From Candidatus Opimibacter skivensis (GTDB lineage Bacteria > Bacteroidota > Bacteroidia > Chitinophagales > Saprospiraceae): a DNA stretch of 64,000 nt. Both the position numbers and the translations under genes were made by a program. Below, in pieces: positions 43,538 through 54,579 of the stretch; the first letter of the stretch is position 1, and each line of letters starts with the position of its first letter. The stretch is taken from the NCBI GenBank assembly GCA_016721905.1, contig JADKHH010000001.1:248001-312000 (forward strand), given 5' to 3'. The notes below the pieces were generated by a model. It was given only the letters and a program-made list of their open reading frames with translations, was not told the origin of the DNA and ran no database searches.

Positions 43538-44530
43538 TCAGCCTTCGCCTTCAACATAATCCCACAACAACTCGGCTACCCTTTTCAACACCGGCTTGCC
43601 ACTCATCTCCTGTAAAGGCATCAACCCACCAATACTGAGTGTATTAATCTCAGACAACACCCGTCTGCCATCATCATCTACTAAAGTATCAAAACCAAAA
43701 ATCACAACACCTTTCCGATACAAAATCGGAGTAAGTATCTCCTGGATAATATGCTCGTCTTCATCCGCTTCAGCGAGGACTGCTCTTCCACCTTGTGCTA
43801 CATTGCACATCCAACTCCCAGGTGCTGGCAACCGCAGCGCTGATCCAAGTATCTGTCTATTAGCCACAATCGTCCGCTTATCGCCTTGCGTGACATTTTT
43901 TAAAAACTTCATAGCCAACATGGGAAAGTGACTATCAGAAAGAAATGAAGAGAGATGATCAATCGGCATGCGCTGATCTTCTTTCCAACAATGATCGGTT
44001 GAAAGACGCACGATGCCTCTACCGCCATAAGACAACATAGGCTTGAGTACGATTTCCTTTTGCTGGCAGAGTTCCAGAGCTTCTTTAATCGTATGGCAGA
44101 TTTGCGGTTCGGGACACAAATAAGATACTTCCATCAGGAATGCCTTGGTCGCAGTCTCCACTATGCCCGCAGGACTATTGATGATATGATGGGGAGGGAC
44201 AATACTTTCCAGCGAAAATAAAAATGCTGCATCCACCGGCTGAGGCATTCTGACCAGGATAGCATCAATGCGCTCACGATCAAGTGGAGTGTCCGCTTGT
44301 TGAAAATAACTGCCAGATGCCTCGAATGCAAACTGATCTGTCACCTCCGGCGCATAAATGTCAGCATCCGGGCGACCTTCAAAAAAAGCAGCATTCTGTT
44401 GGTTTCCTTTGCTGCAAACCCATACAGTCCCACATCGTGCATCATGGAGTAATGCGCGGGAAAGTTGGTACACTGAATTTGTATCTGTGTGCGTCGAATG
44501 ATCCGTCACCACCAGCATATTCAGTTTCAT
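43538..44530 (-). CDS. Glutathione-synthetase-like ATP-grasp ligase
   Basis: A 330-residue protein laid out like prokaryotic glutathione synthetase: an N-terminal Rossmann-like domain (residues 1-120, LVRMPQPVD), then an ATP-grasp domain (INSPAGIVETATKAFLME, IVLKPMLSYGGRGIVRL, GDKRTIVANRQILGSALRLP, and VIFGFDTLVDDDGRRVLSEINTLSIGG for Mg/ATP binding). The family joins an amino acid or peptide to another through an acyl-phosphate. It is last in a tight operon: its ATG overlaps the stop of a second ATP-grasp gene by four bases, and a LOG-family gene lies upstream. The substrate may not be glutathione, since no gamma-glutamylcysteine synthetase is adjacent. Confidence 0.82.
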   Translation of the reverse strand: MKLNMLVVTDHSTHTDTNSVYQLSRALLHDARCGTVWVCSKGNQQNAAFFEGRPDADIYAPEVTDQFAFEASGSYFQQADTPLDRERIDAILVRMPQPVDAAFLFSLESIVPPHHIINSPAGIVETATKAFLMEVSYLCPEPQICHTIKEALELCQQKEIVLKPMLSYGGRGIVRLSTDHCWKEDQRMPIDHLSSFLSDSHFPMLAMKFLKNVTQGDKRTIVANRQILGSALRLPAPGSWMCNVAQGGRAVLAEADEDEHIIQEILTPILYRKGVVIFGFDTLVDDDGRRVLSEINTLSIGGLMPLQEMSGKPVLKRVAELLWDYVEGEG

Positions 44531-45981
44531 TTGCCCTGATATATTTCGTTCAGAAGATAAGGATCATCATTGAGGGCACTAAATAGTTTGGTCCGAAATT
44601 TCCCTTTATCGTTGATCAGCTTTTTAGCCATTCGGTCAATCGCAATCGTACTCAACACCGATTGTATATACGCTTCAATCAGATCATCCAGACCAAGTCC
44701 GAGTTTATTAAAGTCCCGCCTGTCCATCAGGATAAGACGGTTAGTATCCGTAGTCCATTCACCAGTATCACTTTGATGCGAGAGATTTGTTCCTAACATG
44801 TCCCAGGAGTGATCACCGGCTTGCAGTACATTGCTCAAAGGTTTTTCTGCGCGCCGTGAATAGATGCTGATCGGCCTGAAACCCCTTTGGGGTGGCGCAT
44901 ATCATCATTCGCAAGTCAAAGACATAAGTTTCTCCTTTCGTATCCGGAATGGTCCCCAGATGAAAGAATTTGCCGGCAGAGGTTTTTGAACTCCACAGAT
45001 AATTGCCAATGAGGGATTGTACGATAAAACGGGCATACTCAAAATCCATGTCCATAAACGCCTTGAGTTCTGTCTCATTGACGATCGTGAATACGCCTTG
45101 TCCTGCATTGCTGTATGGCACTTTGATGACCGCTTGTCCACCAAAGTGCTTGACCCAATGGGGTATCTTATCCTTGGTGACATCCCTGATCGTTTCAGGT
45201 GTCCTGATTTTCAGGCCATGCTTTTTGATTTCCTTGTTGTAGGAATCGTAAGCTTTTGAAGCGATCAGTTTATTTCGTCCACCTGCTAGGCAAGCCACAA
45301 CTGGATTATAAATTTTAGTTGCTGTGTATAGCGGGATGCGGCTCCAAGGTTTCTGCGTGACATATCTGAAGGCGGCTGCCACAGGTTTCCATTGTTGTCC
45401 CGCTGTAAGAATTTCAATAAAATCATTTCTAAAGCGAACATGTGGATTTTCCTCTTCATCATGGAATGGAACAAGATATACCGGGCGCTTAAAAACATCC
45501 GCCATCACTGCCGCATACCCACTGTTCTCCATGATGTTTTTATCATACAACACCGCCAGGGTTGCATGAGAAGGGATTTTATGCGCTTTGCAAAACGGCT
45601 TAAAACTTTTTCCATCAGATCCCGATATCCACCCTGCTCCATGTGATCTAAGGGGAGCGGCATTGATTTCTGACCAGAAGGGCAACTGTTGTTTTCAATT
45701 ACCACCATCTGACGTCTACCCCTGGCATTGGTTACGTTGATGAGGTCAGCACCTGCCCATCGGTAATATTCAGGTTGATACGCAAGGATTTCCTTTAGCC
45801 TTTTGGATTTGACCATCGGGTGTAGATGGCAATAGCGATCGATGATCAGTTGATTGTCCAGATGGAGGAAAAAATTGATCATCGGATGGATGGCCGCATT
45901 CAAGGCTTTTGGATACCAATGCTGGTGATTAGCGAAGGTTCCGGGTTGTATGACTTTGATAGTATGGCTGGGGTCTGACAT
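44527..45981 (-). CDS. Unrecognised ATP-grasp-like protein, two frameshifts
   Basis: Three frames (45505-45981, 44813-45685, 44527-44838) read as one protein of about 484 residues. Shifts lie near 45605 (A/T runs, ...DLMEKV|FKPFCKAHKIPSHATL) and near 44862 (...ADQHL|SRRAEKPLSNVLQAG). ATP-grasp-like features are VVIENNSCPSGQKSMP near the N-terminus, IPHWVKHFGGQAVIKVPYSNAGQGVF in the middle, and YVFDLRMMICATPKGF. The C-terminus is helical and unrecognised. Its start is one base pair-step from the LOG stop (gap of two) and its end overlaps the next ATP-grasp gene, so the three are translationally coupled. Exact family not known to me. Confidence 0.65.
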
Positions 45982-45983
45982 CG

Positions 45984-46571
45984 CTACCGCCGGGTATTAG
46001 CCCACTTGTCCGAAGTGGGTGGTTTAAACGATACAAGCAAGGGAAGTAAGCTATGGATATCATCTGTTGACATCAGCAGAGCTCTGGAGGCTGTATTCAG
46101 AAATCCTTCCTTCACCATCAGGTCAGCCTGTGCCAGCAGGAGATCATAGAATCCATTTGGATTGTACAGGATCACCGGCTTTTGGTGCAGATGGAGTTGC
46201 GCCCAGGTCAGGGTCTCAAACACTTCATCCATCGTACCAAATCCCCCCGGTAATGCAATAAAGGCATCAGACATATTGACCATCATGAGCTTGCGGCTAT
46301 GCATATCAGGTACCACGATCAGCTCGCTCATTCCTTTATGGGCCACCTCCTTTTCCTTTAGGGAGATCGGAATGACTCCTGTGGCTGTTCCACCACCGCT
46401 CATCATCGCGTCGGCCATGACGCCCATTAGTCCTATGCTGCCTCCGCCATTGACCAGTCTGATCTCGTTTTCGATAAATATTCCGGCCAGGGTCACAGCA
46501 TCCCCGGCATAGATAGGATCGACACCGGTAGCGGACCCACAATAGACGCAAATTGATCTCAGTTCATTCAT
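45984..46571 (-). CDS. LOG family protein (nucleoside 5'-monophosphate phosphoribohydrolase-like)
   Basis: A 195-residue LOG/lysine-decarboxylase-like Rossmann protein. The signature PGGFGTMDE follows the conserved RK pair (SRKLMMVNMSDAFIALPGG), and GGGSIGLMG lies upstream. LOG enzymes cleave N6-substituted AMP or plain nucleotide monophosphates to free base and ribose 5-phosphate. ATG 46571 (MNELRSICVYCGS) matches the family start better than ATG 46592. It is first in the operon with two ATP-grasp genes, and divergent from aspartate kinase. Confidence 0.88.
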   Translation of the reverse strand: MNELRSICVYCGSATGVDPIYAGDAVTLAGIFIENEIRLVNGGGSIGLMGVMADAMMSGGGTATGVIPISLKEKEVAHKGMSELIVVPDMHSRKLMMVNMSDAFIALPGGFGTMDEVFETLTWAQLHLHQKPVILYNPNGFYDLLLAQADLMVKEGFLNTASRALLMSTDDIHSLLPLLVSFKPPTSDKWANTRR

Positions 46572-46662
46572 TTCACGGTGAAGATAAGCCATCTCCTTTT
46601 GAGGATTCTCACAGGATCAGGTATATAAATGATGAAGCCAAGTACAATGGCGGTTCTTAGCT

Positions 46663-46670
46663 TACTTTTG
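46663..46670 (+). promoter_or_regulatory. Candidate Bacteroidota -7 promoter element of lysC
   Basis: TACTTTTG matches the Bacteroidota -7 consensus TAnnTTTG and lies 10 bases before the lysC ATG (46681). No clear TTTG -33 box is seen about 19-20 bases upstream, so the assignment is tentative. Confidence 0.35.
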
Positions 46671-46680
46671 TGGCAAAATC

Positions 46681-47958
46681 ATGAATCCCATGGGTCCTGC
46701 AGAAGTCTATAAATTTGGTGGTGCATCAGTCAAGGACGCTGCAGCTATAAGGAATGTAGCGGACATCCTGCGAAAGCCGACTCCCCGACCGCTGGCTATT
46801 GTCATCTCCGCAATGGGCAAGACGACCAACAGCCTCGAAGAGATCATCAGGGCACATTACAGCCAGCCCGACCTGTTGCCTTGCCCTGGTCAAAAGCTCA
46901 AGGATTACCATGAGGAAATAGCCTTACCTTACTTAGTGAAGATGCCGGTCCGCTGATGACTGATCTTCATGATCTCTGGGTAGAATTGAACTGGATCCTG
47001 GAAGAAGACCCACACCCAACCTACAATTATCATTACGACCAGATCATCGTTTTTGGAGAACTCGCTTCAACCAAAATAGTAAGCGCCTACCTCACCCAGG
47101 AAGGCATCCGTCACCAGTGGCTGGATGCAAGAAACATCATCAAGACCGATTCAGAATACAGGAAGCACGGATCCTCTGGGGACCTGACACAAACAGCAGT
47201 GAATGCAGAATTGCGCAAAGCACTTGATGATTATGGCATGGTCATCACACAAGGTTTTATTGGTTCGACGATTTATAACGAAAGCACTACACTGGGACGC
47301 GAAGGTTCAGATTATACTGCTGCCATCCTCGCTTATGCCTTGGATGCCACATCCGTGACGATCTGGAAAGATGTACCTGGTATCATGACAGGCGATCCGA
47401 AACGATTTGCCTCGTACAGCGCATGGATGAAATTTCCTACCAGGAGGCTATTGAGATGACCTATTATGGTGCTAAGGTGATTCATCCAAAGACCATTAAG
47501 CCACTGCAGAACAAAGGCATTCCGCTCTTCGTCCGTCCTTTTGACCATCCAGAAACGTTTGGGACAAAGATTGGTGTTGTGACCAACAAAGATCTCCCAC
47601 CTATCATCGTAGCTGAACCAAACCAGGTCTTGTTTCGCATCTCCACCAAAGACTTCTCCTTTGTCGCCGAAGAAAACCTGAAAGAAATCTTCACAAAGAT
47701 TGCTGATCTCCGCATCAAGGTCAACAGCATGCGCAATACCGCCATCAGCTTTATGATCTGCATCACCAATGATCCTACTAAAGTCGGCCAGCTCGTCAAT
47801 GCCCTTCAGGATAAGTATGAAATCATCCTCCACGAGCACATTGAATTGATCACCGTCCGCATGCTGATGAGGCCACCTTGCTGATGCTCAAACAGGGTAA
47901 GGAAATTTTATTTGAGGAGATTTATGGCAAGACGCATCAGTTTATTATTAAAGTTTAG
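46681..47958 (+). pseudogene. lysC: Aspartate kinase, three frameshifts
   Basis: Aspartate kinase catalyses the first step of lysine, threonine and methionine synthesis. The start MNPMGPAEVYKFGGASVKD carries the K-FGG-S nucleotide-binding motif. Three frames (46681-46956, 46956-47459, 47423-47884) and a short fourth (to 47958, ...EEIYGKTHQFIIKV) join into one protein of about 425 residues. Shifts lie near 46938, 47425 and 47868, all single-base. Other motifs are FGELASTKIVSAYL, TQGFIGS, GREGSDYTAA and ALDATSVTIWKDVPGIMTGDP. A C-terminal ACT-like region follows. Loss would be expected to cause auxotrophy, so sequencing error is more likely than true decay. Confidence 0.88.
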
Positions 47959-47959
47959 A

Positions 47960-48129
47960 TACCAGATGCCAGACACGCAGATGCCAGACGCTTATTAAGA
48001 TTTTTTTATTGCTAGCGAAGCTAGCAACCACAGCGCTCGTTCAAGTCTTCAGACTTGAATGCAATATATTCCGCGTCTCCTGACGCGAGTGATGGATCTG
48101 CAAATTTTGTTTTTAAATGAAATGCATCT
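47960..48129. repeat. 165-bp direct repeat, copy 1, containing REP-like family I hairpin pair
   Basis: From CCAGATGCCAGACACGCAGAT to TTTAAATGAAATGCATCTT this stretch is repeated in the same orientation at 49660-49824. It contains hairpins TTCAAGTC-TTCA-GACTTGAA (48040-48059) and CGCGTC-TCCT-GACGCG (48072-48087), separated by TGCAATATATTC. Copy 1 has an extra palindrome GCTAGC-GAA-GCTAGC (48011-48025) that copy 2 lacks. It begins at the lysC stop codon. Confidence 0.8.
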
Positions 48130-48153
48130 TGTCATTAGCCTCCCTTCAAATCT

Positions 48154-49540
48154 TTATCTGACCACCAGTATATCACCTGATGCCGTTTGCATTTCAGCTT
48201 GTCCGTTCCTTAAAACCTGATAGGAACTCTGCCAGACATACAAGCCGCTCTGGACCTCCTTTCCATTTAGTTTGCCAGCCCACTGAAAATCCTCATGGGC
48301 GCTGGCATTGAAAACGAGGGTTCCCCATCTGTCAAAGATTTGAAATGATAATAGTTCATACTCATAATCACAATTTACAGATAGCTCGATCTCATCATTA
48401 ATGCCGTCATCATTGGGTGAAAATATATTCGGCACCACAATGGCACAGAAACAGTCCGCCAATTCAACCAATGTGCTATACATACTCTGGCCACATTCAT
48501 TATCAATGCTGACCGAATAATTGCCAGCAGTTGTTACAGTCAGCTGTGCTTTATTGCTACCATCAGACCAAAGGTATATCCCTGGTAGTGGTCTATACAA
48601 TGTAATCGGGCTATCTGTACATCCGGATGTATCTCCGGGAAAATATTTTGGTATAGCACCGTCGATAACCAAAACGGTATCACGTAATGTACAACCTCCT
48701 ATAAATGCATCTACAGTATACACTCCTGCTTCCTGGACCTGAATAACTGAATCCGTTTCTGCCTGTGCTCCACGTAGACAGCATCATAAAAGCCAGCATT
48801 CAAAAGCGTAGGCATGCCATTGCATATGACTAAAGTATCCGGTAACGGATCAAATACTTCAACCAGAACATCTTCAATGAAAAATAATTTGTATGAGGCC
48901 ATATGTTCGGATTTTCTACCTCAATCCTGGTTTCTGTTTCATTTCTGAAATTCCCGATCATCAAATATTCTTCCGTTCCATCCGCAATGTAACACCCACT
49001 AACGCGTGTCCAGTTCATTGTATCCGTTATCAACGTACCTTCATTTTCAATGGCAGGTTCCAGGCCCACTACGGCATGAGGTATGACTTCCGCTGTGTAT
49101 ACACTTTCCGTAAAGGCAAGTCCAACAGCATCCGTATATATCCATTCCTTTGATGCATTAAGATCAGGCACCACATAAAATTCCACATAGTATTGAGTTC
49201 CATTAGTCATTTCATCCAGCAGTGGCGTTTGGATGAATTCAGTCAGCAGGCTTGATTCCCAATACACAAATAATCCTGCATATCCATCTCCACTGCGCTG
49301 GGGCTGATAATAATTATAAACACCCAATCCTCCCTGAGGCACAGTATAGTTATCATCTATGGCGCAACCGTTATATAAATCAGGTGTTAACCAAGCCGAT
49401 GTCCAGGGAAATGCAAGATTAATCTGACCCTGGCCGGATGGACATGTAGTAAGAATATCAAAACCAGGATTTGGCACGAGGTTTTGGGCGTAGGCCACAG
49501 GGCTGATGACCAGCAACAGGGCAACAATTAGACCTTTCAT
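48154..49540 (-). pseudogene. Secreted protein with T9SS type B C-terminal domain, two or three frameshifts
   Basis: Start ATG 49540 gives a signal peptide (MKGLIVALLLVISPVAYAQ). The N-terminal domain opens NLVPNPGFDILTTCPSGQGQ, the pattern of a family of secreted Bacteroidota proteins with a jelly-roll-like domain. Frames 48830-49540, 48711-48902 and 48154-48723 join as one protein of about 460 residues with shifts near 48900 and at 48745-48790. The C-terminus (PNIFSPNDDGINDEIEL, FDRWGTLVFNAS, VQSGLYVW...) is a T9SS type B sorting domain. The whole gene lies between two direct repeats. Confidence 0.8.
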
Positions 49541-49659
49541 GTAAACTGTAAGGATATCATCGGTGGCGGTCAATTGGCTTAGTGTCTGTAATGTTATGGA
49601 GTACAAACGAGGGCTGCGCCGATTTCAATATATTGATATGGAATAAATTTATTCGCTAG

Positions 49660-49824
49660 ACTCCAGATGCCAGATACGTAGATGCCAGACGCTTATTACG
49701 TTTTATTTTAAAGCTAAACTACAACCACAGCGCGCTCGTTCAAGTCTTCAGACTTGAATGCAATATATTCCGCGTCTCCTGACGCGCGAGACAGATCTGT
49801 TATTTCTGTATTTAAATGAAATAC
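49660..49824. repeat. 165-bp direct repeat, copy 2, containing REP-like family I hairpin pair
   Basis: Same orientation as 47960-48129. Hairpins TTCAAGTC-TTCA-GACTTGAA (49739-49758) and CGCGTC-TCCT-GACGCG (49771-49786) are identical to copy 1; the flanks differ at scattered positions and lack the GCTAGC palindrome. It ends 33 bases before the ATG of the MmeI-like gene. The rest of 49541-49659 shows no feature. Confidence 0.8.
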
Positions 49825-49856
49825 ACTACCTTTTTCCCACCAATCAGACCACCACT

Positions 49857-52644
49857 ATGCCCTTATCCTGGAACGAGATCAAGACCCGTGCAGTCGCTTT
49901 TAGCAAAGAATGGGAACATGAAACCAGTGAAGATGCCGAAGCCAAAAGCTTTTGGGATGGCTTCTTCAACATCTTTGATATCAGCCGGAGACGGGTAGCA
50001 CTTTCGAACAAGTGGTCCAGAAGCTTGATAATAAAGCCGGCTATATCGATCTGCTGTGGAAGGGAGTCATCCTCATCGAACATAAGAGCCGGGGACATAA
50101 TCTGGATAAAGCCTACCCAACAGGCTAAAGACTATTTTCCAGGACTCAAGGAAAAGAACTGCCCGCTATATTCTCGTCAGTGATTTTGAAAGGTTCAGGC
50201 TCTATGATCTTGAAGAGCATACCCAACATGAATTTCAAGCTCAATGATTTGGTTCAAAATGTAACCCTCTTTGGGTTCATTGCCGGATATCAGAAGCGGA
50301 CCTACAAGGAACAAGATCCTGTCAATATTGAAGCTGCTCAGCTCATGGGCAAGCTGCATGACAAGCTCAAGGACATAGGCTATGACGGCCATGACCTGGA
50401 GGTCTATCTGGTCAGATTACTGTTTTGCCTTTTCGCTGATGATACCGGAATTTTTGAGAAAGGTATATTCAATGATTATCTCGATCTTAAAACCAGCCAG
50501 GATGGTAGTGACCTCGCTGCCCATATCGCACAACTCTTTCAAATCCTTAATACCCCCGAAGAGAAGCGATTAAAAATCTGGATGAGGCCTAGCTGCTTTC
50601 CCTATGTCAATGGCAAAGTATTCGAAGAACCACTACCGATGGCGCACTTTGACAGTGTGATGAGGGATATCCTGATGGAATGCTGCCTCCTGGATTGGGG
50701 TAAAATCTCTCCGGCCATCTTTGGCTCTTTGTTTCAGAGTGTCATGGACAAAACAAGCCAGACGGGAATCTGGAGCACACTATACCAGCGAGAAGAATAT
50801 TTTAAAACTTATCAAACCACTTTTCCTGGATGATCTTTGGGATCAATATGAAAAGGCCAGGCATGATAAAACAAACTAAAACGATTACATCACACGATCA
50901 GTAAACTTCGCTTTCTCGATCCGGCTTGCGGGTGTGGCAACTTTCTTGTGATAGCATACCGTGAATTACGCTTACTTGAATTAGAGATTTCCAAGTTGTT
51001 GCTCAAGGGACAGCAAGTCACCAGTATCAATGATTACTTCCTGGTCGAAGTCGATCAGTTTTATGGCATCGAGTATGAGGAGTTTCCTAGCCAGATAGCA
51101 CATGTGGCCATGCTCTGATGGATCATCAGATGAATGAACTGGCTAGTATTTCATCGGGAGAGTATATCAAGCGGATTCCGCTTAAGAAAAGTGCGACGAT
51201 CGTGCATGGCAATGCGTTGAGGACAGATTGGCAGAGTTTGATAGTGCCGTATCCGTGGGAGAAGCATATAGCCAGATATCATTACATACTTGGGAATCCG
51301 CCATTTATAGGGACCTCATATCAAAATGAAAGTCAGAAAATGGATATGTCACAGATTTTCAGCACTTTAAATTCTTTGGATGCTTGATTGTGTGTTTGGC
51401 ATGGTATTTAAGATCCGCTCAGTACATGCGCAATGTGAATAATGTAGAAGAAAGAATTCCCTAAAACTGTTACAGCGTTTGTTAGTACAAATTCTATCTC
51501 CCAAGGTGAGCAAGTTGGTATTCTTTGGAATGAGCTTTTTAATGAATATAATTGTAAAATACATTTCGCACATCGAACATTTAGGTGGGGCAATGAAGCA
51601 AAGGCAAGCAGCTGTTCATGTAGTGATAATCGGTTTCTCCAATTTTGATGTTACATCAAAGTACATTTATGAGTATGAAAAAAATTTGCGGAACCGCATG
51701 AAATAAAGTTAAAAATATCAATCCATACTTAGTTGAAGGCTCGGACATTTCTTAAACTCTATTTCCAATCCCATTTGCAAGGTCCCCAAGATGCAATCCG
51801 GTAGTGCTTCTCGTGATGGAGGGTTCTTAATACTTACTAATCAAGAAAAATTGACTTAGTTATTAGAAACCCTATGACACTCAAATTTCTCCGCAGGTTC
51901 ATTAGTGAGATGATTTTATAAACAATATTACTCGGTGGTGTATTTGGCTTAAGGATGCAAATCCATTAGAATTTAGGAGATACCTGAATTTCAAGAAAAT
52001 TCAAACTTGTAAAAAAGTTCAGAGAGAAAAGCACAAGAAAGGGTACAATGAAAATGTCTGATTTACCATTCCTTTTCGCAGAAGAGGTCAACCAGATTTT
52101 GATTTTCTAATCATTCCAAGGTCTCATCTGAAAGCAGAAAATACATTCCAACAGCATATATGACAAAGGACTACATTGTATCTGACCTAACCTTTGTTAT
52201 TCCCAATACAACGCTTTATCATTTTGGTATCTTAACCTCCGTAAACCATATGACCTGGATGAAATTTACTTGCGGCAGGTTAAAGAGTGACTATAGATAT
52301 TCAAACACTATTGTTTACAATAACTTCCCTGGCCTAAATCCTCCGAAAACAAAAAGAAGCCGTTGAAAAAGGCAGCACAGGCTGTATTAGATGCAAGAGC
52401 ACAATTTCAAAACCCGGCACCTGGAGAGAAAGGGGCGAGCCTCGCAGACCTTTACGATCCTAATACCATGCCTCCGATCCTCGTCAAGGCTCATCAAGCA
52501 CTCGACAAGGCCGTTGATTTCTGCTACCGTCCTCAGCCTTTTCAAAATGAGACCAAGCGGATTGAGTTTTTGTTTGAGTTGTATGATAAGTATACGGCGG
52601 GGATGTTTGCAAAAGATAAAACCCGCAAAACTAAATATAATTAA
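49857..52644 (+). pseudogene. MmeI-like (type IIL) restriction-modification enzyme, many frameshifts
   Basis: The N-terminus MPLSWNEIKTRAVAFSKEW, then GYIDLLWKGVILIEHKSRG (PD-ExK nuclease with ExK), starts a single-chain type IIL restriction-modification protein like MmeI. Further pieces in all three frames follow: GAHYTSEKNILKLIKP, LDPACGCGNFLVIAYREL (SAM-binding motif I), ILGNPPFIG (adenine methylase motif IV), SITQGEQVGILWNELFN, VVIIGFSNFDV, TLYHFGILTS and GRLKSDYRYSNTIVYNNFP. The C-terminus ends SLADLYDPNTMPPILVKAH...YDKYTAGMFA. At least eight single-base shifts and a stop-rich stretch at 51700-52130 break it. The expected length is about 900 residues. Composition turns AT-rich after 51.4 kb. 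Confidence 0.85.
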
Positions 52645-52698
52645 TCCTATTAATATTAATTTCTTGAGTCAAAACTATTCTATATATTGTTTTTTTTA

Positions 52699-53004
52699 TT
52701 ACAAATTAAATTTATTTACTTTTTCTAAATATCGCTCGGTATTTCTTTTAATGCTATTTATTCTATTTAAAACTCCATAAGAAATAGTTTTATTCTTTGC
52801 TTCTAAAGCAGTGCTAGCGGCTACTAATTCATTTAGCAATTCAAAGATATTATACTTAGTTATACAATCAGATTTAATCCCATTACTGCAATCCTTAATA
52901 ACTATTTCTATTGTCGTTAAAAGATCGTCAGTGCACTCAGCATACAAATCATTGGTAGAATAATTGCTAATAAGTAAGTTGCCTAAATCTGACAAACTAA
53001 ACAC
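52699..53004 (-). CDS. Small AT-rich protein or fragment, unrecognised
   Basis: A 101-codon frame with a GTG start (53004), rich in Asn, Ile, Leu, Ser and acidic residues, helical and probably coiled. Upstream in another frame (about 53003-53105) lies a second plausible coding piece (EYYSFIIWLNRTNRLKYDIF), so this may be the broken end of a longer gene. It abuts the 3' end of the MmeI-like gene tail to tail. Composition is far more AT-rich than the chromosome around it. No function assigned. Confidence 0.4.
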   Translation of the reverse strand: MFSLSDLGNLLISNYSTNDLYAECTDDLLTTIEIVIKDCSNGIKSDCITKYNIFELLNELVAASTALEAKNKTISYGVLNRINSIKRNTERYLEKVNKFNL

Positions 53005-53142
53005 GTATTAAAATTACCCCAATTCCCTAAAGCAAAGACACCACAAAATATATCATATTTAAGTCTATTTGTTCGATTTAGCCATATAATAAAGGAATAA
53101 TATTCTCCCCAAAATATTCTTACTTATTAAATTATTTGCTTG

Positions 53143-54579
53143 CTAATATTCGGTTGGTTCAAATCTAGACAAAACGTCAGGACCATTTATTTGTGATACT
53201 ACACCTTTTTCAATTGCCCTCTTGTAATACTGAATTACTCTATAATAATTACTGTGTATCCATTTATATTTATAGTAGGATGAATCAGCATTCATTTTCC
53301 AGCTAATACTGAAAACTAATTGGCAATAAGTTTCATGACATTTCAAAAAATGATTCTCCCTTGCTTGCAATACATAAATCCATTTCTCGCAAATAAATAT
53401 TTAAATATTCAGAACAAACTAAATCCCACTTTTTATGATTTTCATAATCTGACTGTGAGTATTCCTCCTTTATATTTCTATTTGCATGTGCTTTATAATA
53501 ATTGTCTAATCTCATCAAAGACTCTTGGGGTGGCAAATTAGTCGAAATTATGTTATTGACAATTGCAGAATAATGTTTTAAAACAATGAATCTAAATGTG
53601 TAATTCTCACTATAAACCTCAAATATTTTATCAAAAAATGACAACCTAAATGGCTCAATATATGACAAATTAAGTTTTCTTAAATTATATTTTTTATAAA
53701 ATTCAACAATATGGCTCATTATTTTTTCTAACATCAATTTATTAAACTTAGGAAACGTAATACTTAAATCATTTAATAGATTTATTAGAAATGACGAAAA
53801 TCTATACTGTTGTAGTTCAGTATTTTCTGCAATATCTTCTTCATTTTTGCTTTCAAAATATAAGATATATTTATTAAATATTTCTTAAAGCACCAGTTGA
53901 GATTTTATAATATTATTTGATTGAATTTGGTTAATTATAAAATTATACAAAACACTTAATGAATCATTTTCGACCATATCAACAAGTGTAGAATGGTCAT
54001 CACTTTCTATGGTAGACTCAATAATCATATTGTTTTTAGAAATAAGAAATATTTTATCAAAAGACAATCGTATTAGATACTCATCTATGATTTCATTCAA
54101 TTCCAAACTTCTTACCAGTTTATAAGAAAGGTAAAATGTTAAAGGCAAAAGTGAAATAAACGAGAGTAGACTCAAATAGGCTATTGTAATTTCATTTCCA
54201 CCTACAGGACTGCTTCCGCTTAAAGTCAACAAAGTCAATCCTGAAAAAACAAAAGAAAATATATAAAAATTAAGTAATGCTATCAAATATTTGTTTCAAT
54301 GAAATATTTTAAATAAAGTGATTTTAAATTACTTTTATAATACTCATATGCAATAATAATTACAACAATAAGCAATCCCAATAAGGAAGATATACTAGAC
54401 AAAACAGTTGACAAGTACATTGAAATATTTCTATTTCCTTCAATATGGAAAAGATCCGGCAAAAATTGAAATGGCTGAATTAATAATATAGAGAATAATG
54501 CAACTGAGACAATAGGCAGAAGTGTGTAAATTCCATGTGGTTTCAAATATTTCATTTTAAGGCTGCTTAATACTGCCAA
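53143..54579 (-). pseudogene. AT-rich membrane protein of about 478 residues, broken in three places, unrecognised
   Basis: Frames 54283-54579, 53885-54286, 53333-53737 and 53143-53370 are consecutive and can be joined. Adding one T at 54285 gives ...FIETNILIALLNFYIF. Frame 53885 continues in frame past a TAA through 49 codons into the 53737 ATG. Removing one T near 53350 joins ESF to LKCHETYCQL. The product has four membrane helices in the first 150 residues and a helical soluble part of about 320 residues. Base composition is strongly AT-rich, unlike the host genes. The position beside a restriction-modification gene suggests horizontally acquired, possibly defence-related, cargo, but no domain supports a function. 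Confidence 0.5.

Noticed and set aside
43538..44530. Calling the ATP-grasp gene gshB outright
   Set aside because: The fold matches, but the neighbours (LOG and another ATP-grasp) and the lack of a gamma-glutamylcysteine synthetase make glutathione uncertain.
49857..52644. BREX PglX methyltransferase
   Set aside because: The N-terminal PD-ExK region and C-terminal motifs match single-chain MmeI-type enzymes, and no other BREX genes are present.
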